Shown here in pieces: positions 1 through 8,893 of a DNA stretch of 64,000 nucleotides. Every line of letters starts with the position of its first letter. Within the stretch, counting starts at the first letter, position 1. The translations under genes were made by a program, and so were the position numbers. The notes beneath the pieces were generated by a model that saw only the letters and a program-made list of their open reading frames with translations, made no database searches and had not been told where the DNA came from. Source of the stretch: Aquirufa lenticrescens (GTDB lineage Bacteria > Bacteroidota > Bacteroidia > Cytophagales > Spirosomataceae); the NCBI RefSeq assembly GCF_019916085.1, contig NZ_CP049834.1:589501-653500 (forward strand), written 5' to 3'.

Positions 1-1
1 G

Positions 2-739
2 GATGATTTCGGTGGAAAAGGAGTGGAAGTGAAAACGTTCAATGGTCCTACGAAATTAAAAGTTACGACGTCTTACTTAGTGGAAGATGAGTCGATTACG
101 GCGAATAATACGGTTCGTACAGCGTTAGAAACGGGGTTGAAAGAATTCTCAGCTCAAGGTCCTAAGATTCAATCAGAGTCTAAAGTAGGAGCAACGGTTG
201 CCGATGATATTTTGACACAATCATTCGTATCGATTTTCTATGCCTTGATTGCGATCTTTATCTATATCTTGATCCGTTTCCGTAAATGGCAATATTCATT
301 AGGTGGTATTGTTGCCTTAGTTCACGATACCTTAGTGGTATTAGGTATGGTAGGTATCGTTCGTTTATTCGGTTTCGAATTAGAGGTAGATCAAGTATTT
401 ATCGCGGCGGTATTAACGGTGATTGGTTATTCGATTAACGATACCGTGGTAGTATTTGACCGTATCCGTGAGGAAATCGGTTTAGATGCTGATCTAGGAA
501 ACAAGGCGTTAATGATCAAAACGATCAACGAATCAATTAACCACACGATGTCTCGTACGGTTATGACTGCGACTACGGTATTCTTAGTAGTAACGGTGTT
601 ATTAATCTTCGGTGGTGACGTGTTAAGAGGTTTCTCTTTCGCGATGTTTATCGGGGTTGTGTTTGGTGCTTATTCATCTATCTTCGTAGCGGCGCCAATT
701 GTGATTGACTTCGGAACTTCGAAGAAAGAAAAGAAATAG
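2..739 (+). CDS. secDF: Protein translocase SecDF, C-terminal (SecF) part, 5' truncated by window edge
   Basis: Reading frame is open from base 2, so the gene continues upstream of the window. The visible 246 codons are the SecF half of the proton-driven Sec auxiliary translocase of the inner membrane: a periplasmic stretch, then a membrane block starting near 'FVSIFYALIAIFIYILIRF', and the family-typical 'VLTVIGYSINDTVVVFDRIRE' type segment (about residues 140-160) followed by 'TMSRTVMTATTVFLVVTVLLIFGG' type helix. Bacteroidota normally carry SecD and SecF fused in one polypeptide; the fusion itself cannot be seen here. A lysine-rich tail (KKEKK) ends the protein. It is followed at once by an intrinsic terminator, so it ends its transcription unit. 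Family assignment is secure; symbol depends on the unseen N-terminal half. Confidence 0.93.
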   Translation, partial: DDFGGKGVEVKTFNGPTKLKVTTSYLVEDESITANNTVRTALETGLKEFSAQGPKIQSESKVGATVADDILTQSFVSIFYALIAIFIYILIRFRKWQYSLGGIVALVHDTLVVLGMVGIVRLFGFELEVDQVFIAAVLTVIGYSINDTVVVFDRIREEIGLDADLGNKALMIKTINESINHTMSRTVMTATTVFLVVTVLLIFGGDVLRGFSFAMFIGVVFGAYSSIFVAAPIVIDFGTSKKEKK

Positions 740-747
740 TTTGTTCT

Positions 748-782
748 GCTGGTTGCTCGAGAGGGTGACCAGCATTTTTTTA
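748..782 (+). terminator. Rho-independent terminator of secDF
   Basis: Inverted repeat GCTGGT / ACCAGC (748-753 with 768-773) followed by a run of seven T, 9 nt after the secDF stop codon. Confidence 0.8.
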
Positions 783-804
783 TTTCATCCTAAAAACTAG
801 AATT

Positions 805-2253
805 ATGAATAACAGTATTTGGAGAAAAAAACCAATGCACATGTTTGAGCAAGACATGCAAAAAAGCGAGCTCAAGCGTGTACTAGGAAAATGGAGTTTA
901 ACGGCTATCGGTATCGGTGCGATTATCGGTGGTGGTGTTTTCGTTTTAACAGGTACAGCCGCTCACTATCACGCGGGTCCTGCTTTAGCTATCTCATTTG
1001 TTATCGCTGGTATTGGCTGTATTTTTGCAGCTCTTTGCTATGCAGAATTTGCGGCGATGTTACCTGTAGAAGGTAGCGCTTATGCGTATGCTTACGGAAC
1101 GGTAGGTGAATTATTTGCTTGGATTATTGGTTGGGGATTGATCCTCGAATATGCGATGGGTGCCATGACGGTCGCCGTGAGTTGGTCCGGATACTTTAAT
1201 AAGCTCCTCCATCTCTTTGGTCTACATTTACCAGCAAATTTAACGAATGACCCGGTGACTTTTGGTGGAGCTGCGGTGAATTTGCCAGCACTAGTGATTG
1301 TGTGGTTTGTGACTTGGATATTAGTCAAAGGGATTAAAGAAGCAGCTAGCGCAAACAACTTAATCGTTGTCTTGAAAGTGGCAGTAATTCTATTTGTAAT
1401 CATTATGGGGGCTTTCTACATCGATGTAGCGAACTGGACTCCATTTATCCCAGAAGAGACTTTAGTGAAACACGAAAGTGGCGAGATGCTTCCAGCTTAT
1501 GGCTGGGGTGGTATTATCTCGGGTGCATCAGCCATCTTCTTTGCGTATATCGGTTTTGATGCCGTATCTACGCAAGCAGGGGAGGCGATTAATCCGAAGA
1601 AAGATATGCCTTTCGCGATCATCGCGTCTTTATTGATTTGTACCGTATTATATATCGCGGTTTCGTTAGTATTAACAGGTATGATCAATTACAATGACAT
1701 TACGGGTGATGCGTTAAAAGCACCAGTTGCCTTTGCTTTTGATAAAGCGGGACAACCTTGGGCGGTATTTATTATTACTGCAGCGGCAACAGCTGGATTG
1801 TTATCGGTAATGCTAGTGATGATGTTAGGTCAAACACGTGTGTTCTTAGGCATGGCGAAAGACGGTTTATTGCCAAAATTCTTCGCAGAAGTTCACCCTA
1901 CCTTTAAAACACCTTACAAGTCAACGATTTTAGTAGGTGCAGTAGTTTCCGTGGTAGCTGGTTTCACTCCAATTTCTTTATTGGGTGATATGACTAGTTT
2001 CGGTACTTTATTTGCCTTCACTATGGTATGTTTAGCGGTATGGATTCTTCGTTTTAGAGATCCAAACCGTGACCGTCCATTCAAAGTGTCAGGCTTAAAT
2101 ATCATTGCTCCATTAGGTATCTTAGTGAACACCTTCTTAATCTTGAACTTAGGCCGTACAGCGCAGATATTTGCGTTAGCTTGGTTATTGTTCGGATTAG
2201 TGGTGTACTTCTTATATGGTAGACCAAAGTCTCACTTGAATACGAGAGAGTAA
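805..2253 (+). CDS. APC-superfamily amino acid permease (cationic amino acid transporter type)
   Basis: 482-residue inner-membrane protein with about 12 hydrophobic segments. The first helix holds the APC hallmark 'IGIGAIIGGGVFVLTG', the glycine-rich unwound helix that binds the amino-acid backbone; 'FFAYIGFDAVSTQAGEAINPKKDMP' matches the conserved helix 6-loop region of the CAT/YfnA/YhdG group. Length is typical. Likely imports an amino acid with protons; substrate not readable from sequence. Start chosen at ATG 805 (MNNSIW), 23 nt beyond the secDF terminator; a second in-frame ATG (MHMFEQ) could also serve. It has its own strong terminator, so it is a single-gene unit. I see no clear promoter box in the short gap upstream. 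Confidence 0.9.
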   Translation: MNNSIWRKKPMHMFEQDMQKSELKRVLGKWSLTAIGIGAIIGGGVFVLTGTAAHYHAGPALAISFVIAGIGCIFAALCYAEFAAMLPVEGSAYAYAYGTVGELFAWIIGWGLILEYAMGAMTVAVSWSGYFNKLLHLFGLHLPANLTNDPVTFGGAAVNLPALVIVWFVTWILVKGIKEAASANNLIVVLKVAVILFVIIMGAFYIDVANWTPFIPEETLVKHESGEMLPAYGWGGIISGASAIFFAYIGFDAVSTQAGEAINPKKDMPFAIIASLLICTVLYIAVSLVLTGMINYNDITGDALKAPVAFAFDKAGQPWAVFIITAAATAGLLSVMLVMMLGQTRVFLGMAKDGLLPKFFAEVHPTFKTPYKSTILVGAVVSVVAGFTPISLLGDMTSFGTLFAFTMVCLAVWILRFRDPNRDRPFKVSGLNIIAPLGILVNTFLILNLGRTAQIFALAWLLFGLVVYFLYGRPKSHLNTRE

Positions 2254-2274
2254 TTCTAATATTACTTTTAGGAG

Positions 2275-2304
2275 AGCCGGGGCGAAAGCCCCGGCTTTTT
2301 TTTG
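2275..2304 (+). terminator. Strong intrinsic terminator after the permease
   Basis: Perfect 8-bp GC stem GCCGGGGC / GCCCCGGC (2276-2283, 2288-2295) closed by a GAAA (GNRA) tetraloop and followed by a run of T. Confidence 0.93.
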
Positions 2305-2330
2305 CCCTTTTAATTCCCCCATTTTTGGCG

Positions 2331-2338
2331 TATTTTTG
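2331..2338 (+). promoter_or_regulatory. Probable -7 promoter box of prfC
   Basis: TATTTTTG matches the Bacteroidota -7 consensus TAnnTTTG, 26 nt before the prfC ATG. No TTTG at the expected -33 spacing was found, so the call rests on one box. Confidence 0.5.
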
Positions 2339-2364
2339 CACCTTGATTTTTTAATAAAGAACGA

Positions 2365-3957
2365 ATGAGTCAGATTGTAACTGAAATTGCGAAACGCAGA
2401 ACCTTTGGGATTATTTCTCACCCCGATGCTGGTAAAACCACATTGACGGAGAAATTGCTTCTCTTTGGGGGAGCAATCCAAACAGCTGGTGCCGTAAAAT
2501 CGAACAAGATTAAGAAAGGCGCTACGTCTGACTTTATGGAGATCGAGCGTCAGCGTGGGATCTCGGTCGCGACATCCGTGATGACCTTCGAGTACAATCA
2601 ATTAAAAATCAATATCCTGGATACACCGGGTCACAAGGACTTTGCAGAAGACACCTACCGTACCTTAACGGCGGTGGATTCGGTGATTTTGGTGATCGAC
2701 TGTGTGAAGGGGGTAGAGGAGCAAACGGAGCGTCTAATGGAGGTTTGCCGCATGCGCAAGACTCCCGTGATCATCTTCATTAATAAGATGGACCGAGAAG
2801 GCCAAAACCCGTTTGATCTTTTGGACGAATTAGAACAAAAATTAGGCATCTCGGTGCGCCCATTAACTTGGCCGATTAATATGGGCCAAAACTTCAAAGG
2901 CGTATATAACCTCATGGAAAAATCGCTGAATTTGTTTTCAGCGAATAAGACCAAAATTGAAAAAGAAGTCGTTGCTGTGGACATCGACTCTGCTGAATTA
3001 GATACCCGCGTGGGAGAACGTGACGCGAATCAATTGCGCGAAGATGTCGAGCTGATCGACGGCGTTTACGAACCCTTTGACCGCAACGATTATTTGTCTG
3101 GTGATATCGCCCCTGTTTTTTTTGGCTCTGCTGTGAATAACTTCGGCGTTCAAGAACTTTTAGATACGTTTACCCGCATCGCACCTTCTACGCAAGCGCG
3201 TGGAACGGATGTACGTACGGTGGAACCAGAGGAAAAGAAATTCACTGGATTTATCTTCAAAATCCACGCAAACTTAGACCCGAAACACCGCGACAGAATC
3301 GCTTTCTTACGCATCTGTTCCGGTACTTTCAAACGCAACACTTTTTACCAACACATTCGCTTAAAGAAGAACGTTCGTTTCGCGAACCCCTACAACTTTA
3401 TGGCCCAAGATAAAGAGGTCATCGAAGAAGGTTTTCCAGGCGACGTAGTAGGTCTTTATGATACAGGTAACTTCAAAATCGGTGATACACTCACCGAAGG
3501 CGAAGTATTGAACTACCAAGGCATTCCCTCTTTCTCTCCAGAAATCTTTAAGGAGTTAATTAACCTTGATCCGATGAAGGCCAAACAGCTCGAAAAAGGG
3601 ATCGACCAATTAACAGACGAAGGGGTAGCCCAATTATTCTTGCAACCCCAATTAGGAAATCGCAAAATCGTAGGAACGGTAGGTGAACTTCAATACGAAG
3701 TAATCCAATACCGTCTTGAGCACGAATACGGCGCGAAGTGTCGCTTCGACGGCATGTCCGTGACCAAAGCCTGCTGGATCACTTCAGAAGATCCTAAAAA
3801 GCTTCAAGAATTCGTTCGCTTAAAGGGCCAAAACATCGCCCAAGATAAAGACGGCAACTACGTCTTCTTAGCCGAATCAGATTGGATTCTGCGTATGAAC
3901 CAGACGAACAATCCGGAGATTGAATTCCACTTTACGAGTGAGTTTAAGTTAGCATAA
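2365..3957 (+). CDS. prfC: Peptide chain release factor 3 (RF3)
   Basis: 530-residue translational GTPase that recycles RF1/RF2 from the ribosome after peptide release. G1 loop '[12 protein letters not shown]' (residues 18-29), switch-II 'DTPGHKDF' (86-93) and G4 'NKMD' (140-143) are intact; domain 2 starts near residue 300 ('[20 protein letters not shown]'), and the C-terminal domain includes '[18 protein letters not shown]'. The histidine before PDAG (SHPDAGKT) and the length separate RF3 from EF-G. Start ATG 2365 follows a -7 box by a normal distance. Monocistronic: a terminator lies on either side. Confidence 0.97.
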   Translation: MSQIVTEIAKRRTFGIISHPDAGKTTLTEKLLLFGGAIQTAGAVKSNKIKKGATSDFMEIERQRGISVATSVMTFEYNQLKINILDTPGHKDFAEDTYRTLTAVDSVILVIDCVKGVEEQTERLMEVCRMRKTPVIIFINKMDREGQNPFDLLDELEQKLGISVRPLTWPINMGQNFKGVYNLMEKSLNLFSANKTKIEKEVVAVDIDSAELDTRVGERDANQLREDVELIDGVYEPFDRNDYLSGDIAPVFFGSAVNNFGVQELLDTFTRIAPSTQARGTDVRTVEPEEKKFTGFIFKIHANLDPKHRDRIAFLRICSGTFKRNTFYQHIRLKKNVRFANPYNFMAQDKEVIEEGFPGDVVGLYDTGNFKIGDTLTEGEVLNYQGIPSFSPEIFKELINLDPMKAKQLEKGIDQLTDEGVAQLFLQPQLGNRKIVGTVGELQYEVIQYRLEHEYGAKCRFDGMSVTKACWITSEDPKKLQEFVRLKGQNIAQDKDGNYVFLAESDWILRMNQTNNPEIEFHFTSEFKLA

Positions 3958-3960
3958 AAA

Positions 3961-3987
3961 AAGGCCTCTAAACAGAGGCCTTTTTTT
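3961..3987. terminator. Bidirectional terminator between prfC and the phosphohexomutase gene
   Basis: GGCCTCT / AGAGGCC stem (3963-3969, 3974-3980) with AAAC loop, flanked by A-run on the left and seven T on the right, so it can act for both converging genes. Confidence 0.93.
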
Positions 3988-3993
3988 ATGCTA

Positions 3994-4067
3994 ATAGAGT
4001 AGAGATAGTAGAGAGTATAGATAATAGTTCTCTATCTCTTCTCTCTAATCTATAATCTCTTATCTAC
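3994..4067. repeat. Imperfect purine/pyrimidine inverted repeat (intergenic copy A)
   Basis: The gap is almost pure AG/AT on the left (4000-4023, containing TAGAGAGTATAGATA) and almost pure CT/AT on the right (4030-4063), forming an imperfect hairpin beyond the terminator and reaching the stop codon of the minus-strand gene. It shares the 12-mer AGAGTATAGATA with the inverted repeat at 54981-55047, so it looks like a member of a dispersed family. Confidence 0.5.
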
Positions 4068-5800
4068 ACCAAACCTAAATCCCCCTGAATCACCCCCACC
4101 TTCTTCTGCAATTCTGCATACACGGTAAAGAAGTCTGCCGCAGAAGATAAAGGAGCGTTTACAGAAACATAGAACTTAATTTTAGGCTCGGTTCCTGATG
4201 GACGCGCGGATACCTTCGATCCGTCAGCCAGGATTAATTGAATCACGTTGGAAGCCTCGATGCCTAAACCTACTTTGATAGGCGTTTTTTCGCCCGTTAA
4301 TAAGTCGGTAGAAACTAATCCCTCATAATCTAAAACGCGAACTGGTTTCGAACCTGCTACGGTAGCTGGGACGTTCGAGCGCAAGTTGATCATCATTTGT
4401 TTGATCTCCTCGGCGCCGGCTTTTCCTTTTTTGGTCAATGAAATTAGACCCTCGTAGTAGAAATTGTTTTCTACGTACATTTCGGCTAGGAAGTCGAAGA
4501 GCGATTTGCCTTGATCTTTCGCGTAAGCCGTTAGTTCTGCGATCATCGCGCAAGAGGCCACCGCGTCCTTATCGCGCACTGCATCGCCAATTAAATAGCC
4601 GTAAGACTCTTCTCCTCCGCCTAGGAACTTTTCTTTTCCTTCTAGTTCGCGGATTACTTGGGCGATGTATTTGAAGCCCGTTAAGGTGTTATAGCAAGGC
4701 ACGCCTTTAGAAGCGCACATTTTGTCGATCAAATCGGTCGTTACGATGGTTTTCGCGGCGAACTCGTTGCCCTTTAAATCCGATACTTTTAATAAGTAGT
4801 ACAGGATTAGGCTGGCCATTTGATTCCCGTTTAACAGGGCCCATTCGCCGTCTGGGCTTTTCACAGCGGCTCCCACGCGGTCTGCGTCGGGGTCTGTGGC
4901 GATGACGAGGTCGGCATCGATTTCTTTGGCCTTATTTAATGCCAAAGTTAAGGCTTCCTTCTCCTCCGGATTCGGGTAAATCACCGTAGGGAAATTTCCG
5001 TTTGGAATGGCTTGCTCTTCTACAATCGTCACTGCTTCGAATCCTAAGAGGGCCAAAGCAGGCGGTACTAAGGTAATCCCCGTTCCGTGAATAGGGGAGA
5101 AGACGATTTTAAGGTCCTTTTGGCGCTTAATCACTTCCGGCTGGCGGCAGTTAACTAAAATAGTTTGTAAGTATGCCTCGTCGATAGCTCCATCTAACAG
5201 GTGCAACAAGGCATCGTTTCCTTCGAATTTAATGTCCGCAATACTCGTGATGGCGTTTACCTCTTTCACGATGTTCTTGTCGTGTGGAGCAACTACCTGA
5301 GATCCATCAGACCAATAGGCCTTGTAGCCGTTGTATTCTTTTGGGTTGTGCGACGCCGTGATTACTAATCCTGCTTGGCAGCCTAAATGGCGCACCGTGA
5401 AAGAAAGTTGTGGCGTAGGACGCAAAGCTGGGAATAGGTAGACTTCGATGCCGTTTGCGGTAAATATGTCCGCTGCGATACGCGTGAATTCAGGTGAATT
5501 GTTGCGGGAATCGTGCGCGATGGCAACTTTGATTTTTTGGCCTGGAAATGAGGCATTCAAGTAGTTTGCAAAGCCTTGTGTGGCAGCGCCTACTGTGTAT
5601 TTGTTCATGCGATTCGAGCCTACACCCATCTCGCCGCGCATTCCACCCGTCCCAAATTCCAGGGATTTATAAAACGAGTCCGTCAACGTCGTCTGGTCGC
5701 CTTTCGCGATTAAGTCTTGGATAGTTGCCTTGGTTTCAGCGTCGTATGGGCCTGAAAGCCATTGGTCAATCGTTTGTTGCGTGGTCGAATCTAAAGTCAT
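4064..5800 (-). CDS. Alpha-D-phosphohexomutase (phosphoglucomutase/phosphomannomutase family)
   Basis: 578-residue cytoplasmic enzyme interconverting sugar 1- and 6-phosphates. All four family signatures are seen: active-site serine loop 'TASHNPKEYNGYK' (phospho-Ser150), metal loop 'DPDADR' (303-308), sugar-binding 'GGEES' (395-399) and phosphate-binding 'RPSGTEPK' (about 533-540). The length and the N-terminal 'FGTGGMRGEMGVG' place it with the long PgcA/Pgm2-like bacterial mutases, acting on glucose- or pentose-phosphates; exact substrate is not decided by sequence alone. It is the last gene of a minus-strand operon, only 1 nt after dapF, so it is translated from the same message. Confidence 0.93.
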   Translation of the reverse strand: MTLDSTTQQTIDQWLSGPYDAETKATIQDLIAKGDQTTLTDSFYKSLEFGTGGMRGEMGVGSNRMNKYTVGAATQGFANYLNASFPGQKIKVAIAHDSRNNSPEFTRIAADIFTANGIEVYLFPALRPTPQLSFTVRHLGCQAGLVITASHNPKEYNGYKAYWSDGSQVVAPHDKNIVKEVNAITSIADIKFEGNDALLHLLDGAIDEAYLQTILVNCRQPEVIKRQKDLKIVFSPIHGTGITLVPPALALLGFEAVTIVEEQAIPNGNFPTVIYPNPEEKEALTLALNKAKEIDADLVIATDPDADRVGAAVKSPDGEWALLNGNQMASLILYYLLKVSDLKGNEFAAKTIVTTDLIDKMCASKGVPCYNTLTGFKYIAQVIRELEGKEKFLGGGEESYGYLIGDAVRDKDAVASCAMIAELTAYAKDQGKSLFDFLAEMYVENNFYYEGLISLTKKGKAGAEEIKQMMINLRSNVPATVAGSKPVRVLDYEGLVSTDLLTGEKTPIKVGLGIEASNVIQLILADGSKVSARPSGTEPKIKFYVSVNAPLSSAADFFTVYAELQKKVGVIQGDLGLV

Positions 5801-5801
5801 A

Positions 5802-6575
5802 TTATGCGGAAATTGTGCCAGTGAACACTTGTTTCGCTGGGCCGATCAAGAAAATATTGGTAAATCCGGTAATGGCATCGCCGTCGAAATTGACCGCTAA
5901 TTCACCACCTAGGGTTTTGATTTTAATAGGAGTTTGTACGTTTTTAAACGTTTTGGCCACTAAAGCCGCTGCCGTTACACCCGTACCACATGAATACGTT
6001 TCGTCTTCCACGCCGCGTTCATAGGTGCGAACAAAGAGGGTTTGGTCATCTAATTTTTCAACGAAGTTTGCATTCGTGCCATTAATAGGCTGATATGCCT
6101 CGGAATAGCGGATCGCTGCGCCGGTGTTTTTGACGTCATAAAACTGCACCTGATTCGTAAAACGCACGAAATGAGGCGATCCCGTATTCGTAAAATAGTC
6201 ATCATTGTGCTGCTCAATACCCGGAACATCCATCATTTGCAAGGAGATGGTTTCAGGGTTAATATAGGCCCAATGCGGACCATCTACCGCGATAAAGTGT
6301 GCTTTCTCTGTCACGATGCCTAAATCCGCCGCAAAGCGAACTAAACAGCGCCCGCCATTTCCACACATCGTTCCTTCGGTTCCATCGGAATTATAATACA
6401 CCATTCGGAAATCATAGCCCTCAGCCTCTTGCAAAAGCATAAAGCCATCAGCCCCTATCCCAAAACGGCGGTGGCATAGCAATGCAATCGCCTCTTGATT
6501 CAGGCCAAAAGTCTTTGCGCGGTCATCGACCACTACAAAATCATTTCCAGTTCCTTGGTATTTGTAAAAATGCAT
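5802..6575 (-). CDS. dapF: Diaminopimelate epimerase
   Basis: 257 residues. Converts LL- to meso-diaminopimelate for lysine and peptidoglycan synthesis, without cofactor, using two cysteines as base and acid: Cys71 in 'MCGNGGR' and Cys196 in 'SCGTGV'. Both are intact, and the N-terminal 'YQGTGNDFVVVDDR' is diagnostic. Lies between a DinB-like gene (8 nt upstream) and the phosphohexomutase (1 nt downstream). Confidence 0.97.
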   Translation of the reverse strand: MHFYKYQGTGNDFVVVDDRAKTFGLNQEAIALLCHRRFGIGADGFMLLQEAEGYDFRMVYYNSDGTEGTMCGNGGRCLVRFAADLGIVTEKAHFIAVDGPHWAYINPETISLQMMDVPGIEQHNDDYFTNTGSPHFVRFTNQVQFYDVKNTGAAIRYSEAYQPINGTNANFVEKLDDQTLFVRTYERGVEDETYSCGTGVTAAALVAKTFKNVQTPIKIKTLGGELAVNFDGDAITGFTNIFLIGPAKQVFTGTISA

Positions 6576-6583
6576 AGGGCAAT

Positions 6584-7111
6584 TTAAGAAATTTGGCTCA
6601 AATATCGCTCCTTAATTATCCTAAGGTGGTGTTTTTCATGACCAGCAATCATCCAGGCCAAAGCTCGTGCACTAATCGACTTCCCATTCGCCTGTCCCAT
6701 TTGGTTCCAATGCTTGGTTGAAAAGGAACGCAAAAGTAAGGTGGTCGCTTCTCTCGTTGCTTTGTATTGCGCGATGATATCTGCCGCGTCCTGTGTTTCG
6801 TATTCCGATGCCGCCTGGTATTCGTTTTCGTCAAATCCGGGTAAGGCCGTTTTTTCTCCTCTGGAAATAGATAAAACGCGGTACGAAAAGATGCGCTCCG
6901 AATCGATGATATGCCCTAATAAGCCTTTTAGGCTCCACTTTCCTGCCTCATAAGCATATTCTGCTTGGCCTTTCTGCAACTTTTCAAAAATGTGTAAAAT
7001 TTCAGCAGACTGATTTTTCAATACTTCAAATAAATTTTCTTCCGCCTCAAAGTTCAGATATTCAGCGAAATACGGCGCATTCGGGTATTCGTAGCTAGCA
7101 GGTAAATGCAT
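6584..7111 (-). CDS. DinB/YfiT-superfamily putative metal-binding hydrolase
   Basis: 175 residues, all-helical four-helix-bundle DinB fold. The three conserved histidines that bind a metal are seen in 'GHIIDSER' (about residue 65) and 'GHEKHH' (about 157-162). Members include thiol-dependent transferases and many proteins of unknown role; substrate cannot be named. First gene of the dapF operon, preceded by a perfect -7 box at 7131-7138. Confidence 0.85.
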   Translation of the reverse strand: MHLPASYEYPNAPYFAEYLNFEAEENLFEVLKNQSAEILHIFEKLQKGQAEYAYEAGKWSLKGLLGHIIDSERIFSYRVLSISRGEKTALPGFDENEYQAASEYETQDAADIIAQYKATREATTLLLRSFSTKHWNQMGQANGKSISARALAWMIAGHEKHHLRIIKERYLSQIS

Positions 7112-7130
7112 ATTTTCTTATTTTTTTACC

Positions 7131-7138
7131 CAAAGGTA
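7131..7138 (-). promoter_or_regulatory. -7 promoter box of the dinB-like/dapF/mutase operon
   Basis: TACCTTTG on the minus strand, a perfect TAnnTTTG, 20 nt before the start codon. It abuts the divergent tRNA-Asp promoter. Confidence 0.6.
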
Positions 7139-7168
7139 TTGTTTCAAAGGAGAATTTCCCTAATTTTG
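7138..7168 (+). promoter_or_regulatory. Promoter of tRNA-Asp
   Basis: ATTG (7138-7141) and TAATTTTG (7161-7168) separated by 19 nt match the Bacteroidota TTTG-N19-TAnnTTTG pattern; the tRNA starts 19 nt downstream of the -7 box. Confidence 0.7.
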
Positions 7169-7186
7169 TGCCACCAATTACAAGAC

Positions 7187-7263
7187 GGTCCGGTAGTTCA
7201 GTTGGTTAGAATACATGCCTGTCACGCATGGGGTCGCGGGTTCGAGTCCCGTCCGGACCGCCA
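7187..7263 (+). tRNA. tRNA-Asp (anticodon GTC), CCA encoded
   Basis: Full cloverleaf: acceptor GGTCCGG / CCGGACC, anticodon stem CATGC / GCATG with loop CTGTCAC (GTC at 7221-7223), T-arm GCGGG-TTCGAGT-CCCGT, discriminator G then CCA. Its 3' end is the left copy of an 18-bp direct repeat, so it looks like the attachment site of an integrated element. Confidence 0.98.
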
Positions 7264-7266
7264 ACT
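7249..7266 (+). repeat. attL-like copy of the 18-bp tRNA-Asp repeat
   Basis: CCGTCCGGACCGCCAACT, spanning the T-stem end, acceptor, CCA and 3 further bases. An exact second copy lies at 13282-13299. Confidence 0.75.
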
Positions 7267-7273
7267 TTAATTT

Positions 7274-7302
7274 AAGTCTCTGATTTTCAGGGACTTTTTT
7301 TA
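7274..7302 (+). terminator. Terminator of tRNA-Asp
   Basis: Nine-base-pair stem AAGTCTCTG / CAGGGACTT (one G-T pair) with loop ATTTT, followed by seven T. Confidence 0.85.
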
Positions 7303-7831
7303 TGCCCGGTGCTAAATGGGGTGCGACAAAAGGGATTTCAACAAAATCACTAGAAGTATAAAATAATGTAGAAGTTAATAGATTTGATAACTCTATCAAA
7401 CCTATCACCACTAACACAAACAAACATCATTTGATTAACATAGAGCTAATTTGATACCCTTGTTTGGAACTGCCAAAGATCGAACTTCATTTAAAATAAA
7501 ACGATGTAAATCATAACTCTAATTTACGTCAATGGTATGATGTTTAGGCTGCAAGAATATTTTCATCTTGACCCCAATGAAAATAGAATTATTGAAAGAT
7601 CACCGAAAGACCTAATGTATCTTATCTCGATATTAGGTATGTTTCATAATTGAATGCTGGAATTTGAGAATGAAGGTAGTTATAAGATAGTTTATTTAAT
7701 ATAGTATAAACTATTTACCCACTCGATTTAACAATTGCTGTGAATATGGTTTCCTAATTTGAATTTCTCATTAAACTGTAGTTATCAAAGCAGAATCCCT
7801 TATTGGAGAATGTAAAATGAGGTATTAAGAA
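7303..7831. other. Gene-poor AT-rich left end of the candidate island
   Basis: 529 bp without a convincing gene. A 38-codon open frame at 7537-7653 (starts MMFRLQEYFHLDPN, ends GMFHN) continues in frame past its TGA for 16 more codons (MLEFENEGSYK) and has protein-like composition, so it may be the remnant of a lost gene; I do not recognise the family. Inverted repeats at 7383-7400 (TTTGATA/TATCAAA) and 7687-7714. Confidence 0.5.
7687..7714. repeat. 9-bp perfect inverted repeat near the left island end
   Basis: ATAGTTTAT / ATAAACTAT (7687-7695, 7706-7714) with a 10-nt AT loop. No T-run follows; possible protein-binding site. Confidence 0.4.
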
Positions 7832-8743
7832 TTAATTCAATGACCTAAACTCATTGGGCGTTTGACCCACGCGTTGTTTGAACAGGCGCGTGAAATGTTG
7901 TGGATATTTGAAGCCCATTTCAAACGCAATTTCATTGATCGTTTTATCCGATTCGAATACGCGGTTTTTCGCCACGTCGATGGTCTTGTTTTGGATGTAA
8001 TCCTTCGCCGTTAAACCGGTTTCTTTTTTGATTAAATCCCCAAAATAATTGGCCGATAAATGCAGCTCATTCGCGAAATAACTAACGGATGGAATGCCGT
8101 AAACTTGCGCCTGATCGGATTCAAAATAGTTGTTCAATAAGGTTTCAAAGCGTTCTAAAATGCCCTTGTTCACATGTTCCCGCGTGATGAATTGACGGTC
8201 GTAGAACCTTTGGCAATAACCCAAAAACAATTCGATAGTAGAAACAATTAATTTCTTGCTATGCTTGTCAATGGGTTGTTTAAGTTCATAAGCGATTTTA
8301 GCGAAAGAATCGACCATCATTTGGCGCTCATCGTCTGATAAGTGTAATGCCTCGTGAGTTTCGTAATGGAAGAATTTGAATTGTGAAATACTTTTGGCCA
8401 GGCTAGTTCCGATTAATAAGTCAGGATGAAAAACTAAACCGAAGCCCATTGGTTGATAAGGAATTTTCGTATTCTCGATTTCCACGACTTGGCCAGGTGC
8501 AAAAAAGACTAATGTTCCCGCTTGGTAGTCATAGGTATGTTTACCATAACGTAGATCACCACAATTTACATCCTTTAGTAAGATGCTATAAAGGCCATAT
8601 TGAAGTCTAATAGTATCAGCATCGCCCCAATTACGCAGGTCTGCTTTGGAAAAATCAACAACAGACACTAACGGATGTAACGTTTTATGATTATTATCTG
8701 CATTGTATTTATCAATACTATTGACTGGGTAGTTCAGTTCCAT
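7832..8743 (-). CDS. AraC-family transcriptional regulator
   Basis: 303 residues. N-terminal cupin-like sensing domain (about 35-170, with 'YDYQAGTLVFFAPGQV'), linker, and C-terminal pair of helix-turn-helix motifs (about 200-300) ending in the family signature 'INEIAFEMGFKYPQHFTRLFKQ...GQTPNEFR'. Divergently placed (150 bp) from the two SnoaL-like genes and the oxidoreductase, which makes these its likely targets. The ligand is unknown. First gene inside the candidate island. Confidence 0.92.
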   Translation of the reverse strand: MELNYPVNSIDKYNADNNHKTLHPLVSVVDFSKADLRNWGDADTIRLQYGLYSILLKDVNCGDLRYGKHTYDYQAGTLVFFAPGQVVEIENTKIPYQPMGFGLVFHPDLLIGTSLAKSISQFKFFHYETHEALHLSDDERQMMVDSFAKIAYELKQPIDKHSKKLIVSTIELFLGYCQRFYDRQFITREHVNKGILERFETLLNNYFESDQAQVYGIPSVSYFANELHLSANYFGDLIKKETGLTAKDYIQNKTIDVAKNRVFESDKTINEIAFEMGFKYPQHFTRLFKQRVGQTPNEFRSLN

Positions 8744-8893
8744 GGGCCGTAAGATTTGAAAACGAATTTACCACTTATCGAATAGATGCAAATGGCCTAA
8801 ATTCTAAATAAGTAAAAATGGTAGAAAATCCCGGAATTTATCTACTTGGTTGTGCGAAGGAAGTTTGAAATTTGTAGCTTAAACAATAAATCT

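Noticed and set aside
7178-7423. 81-codon minus-strand frame ending in GLEPATPCVTGMYSNQLNYRT
   Set aside because: It is the antisense of tRNA-Asp; this peptide is a well-known false gene call over tRNAs.
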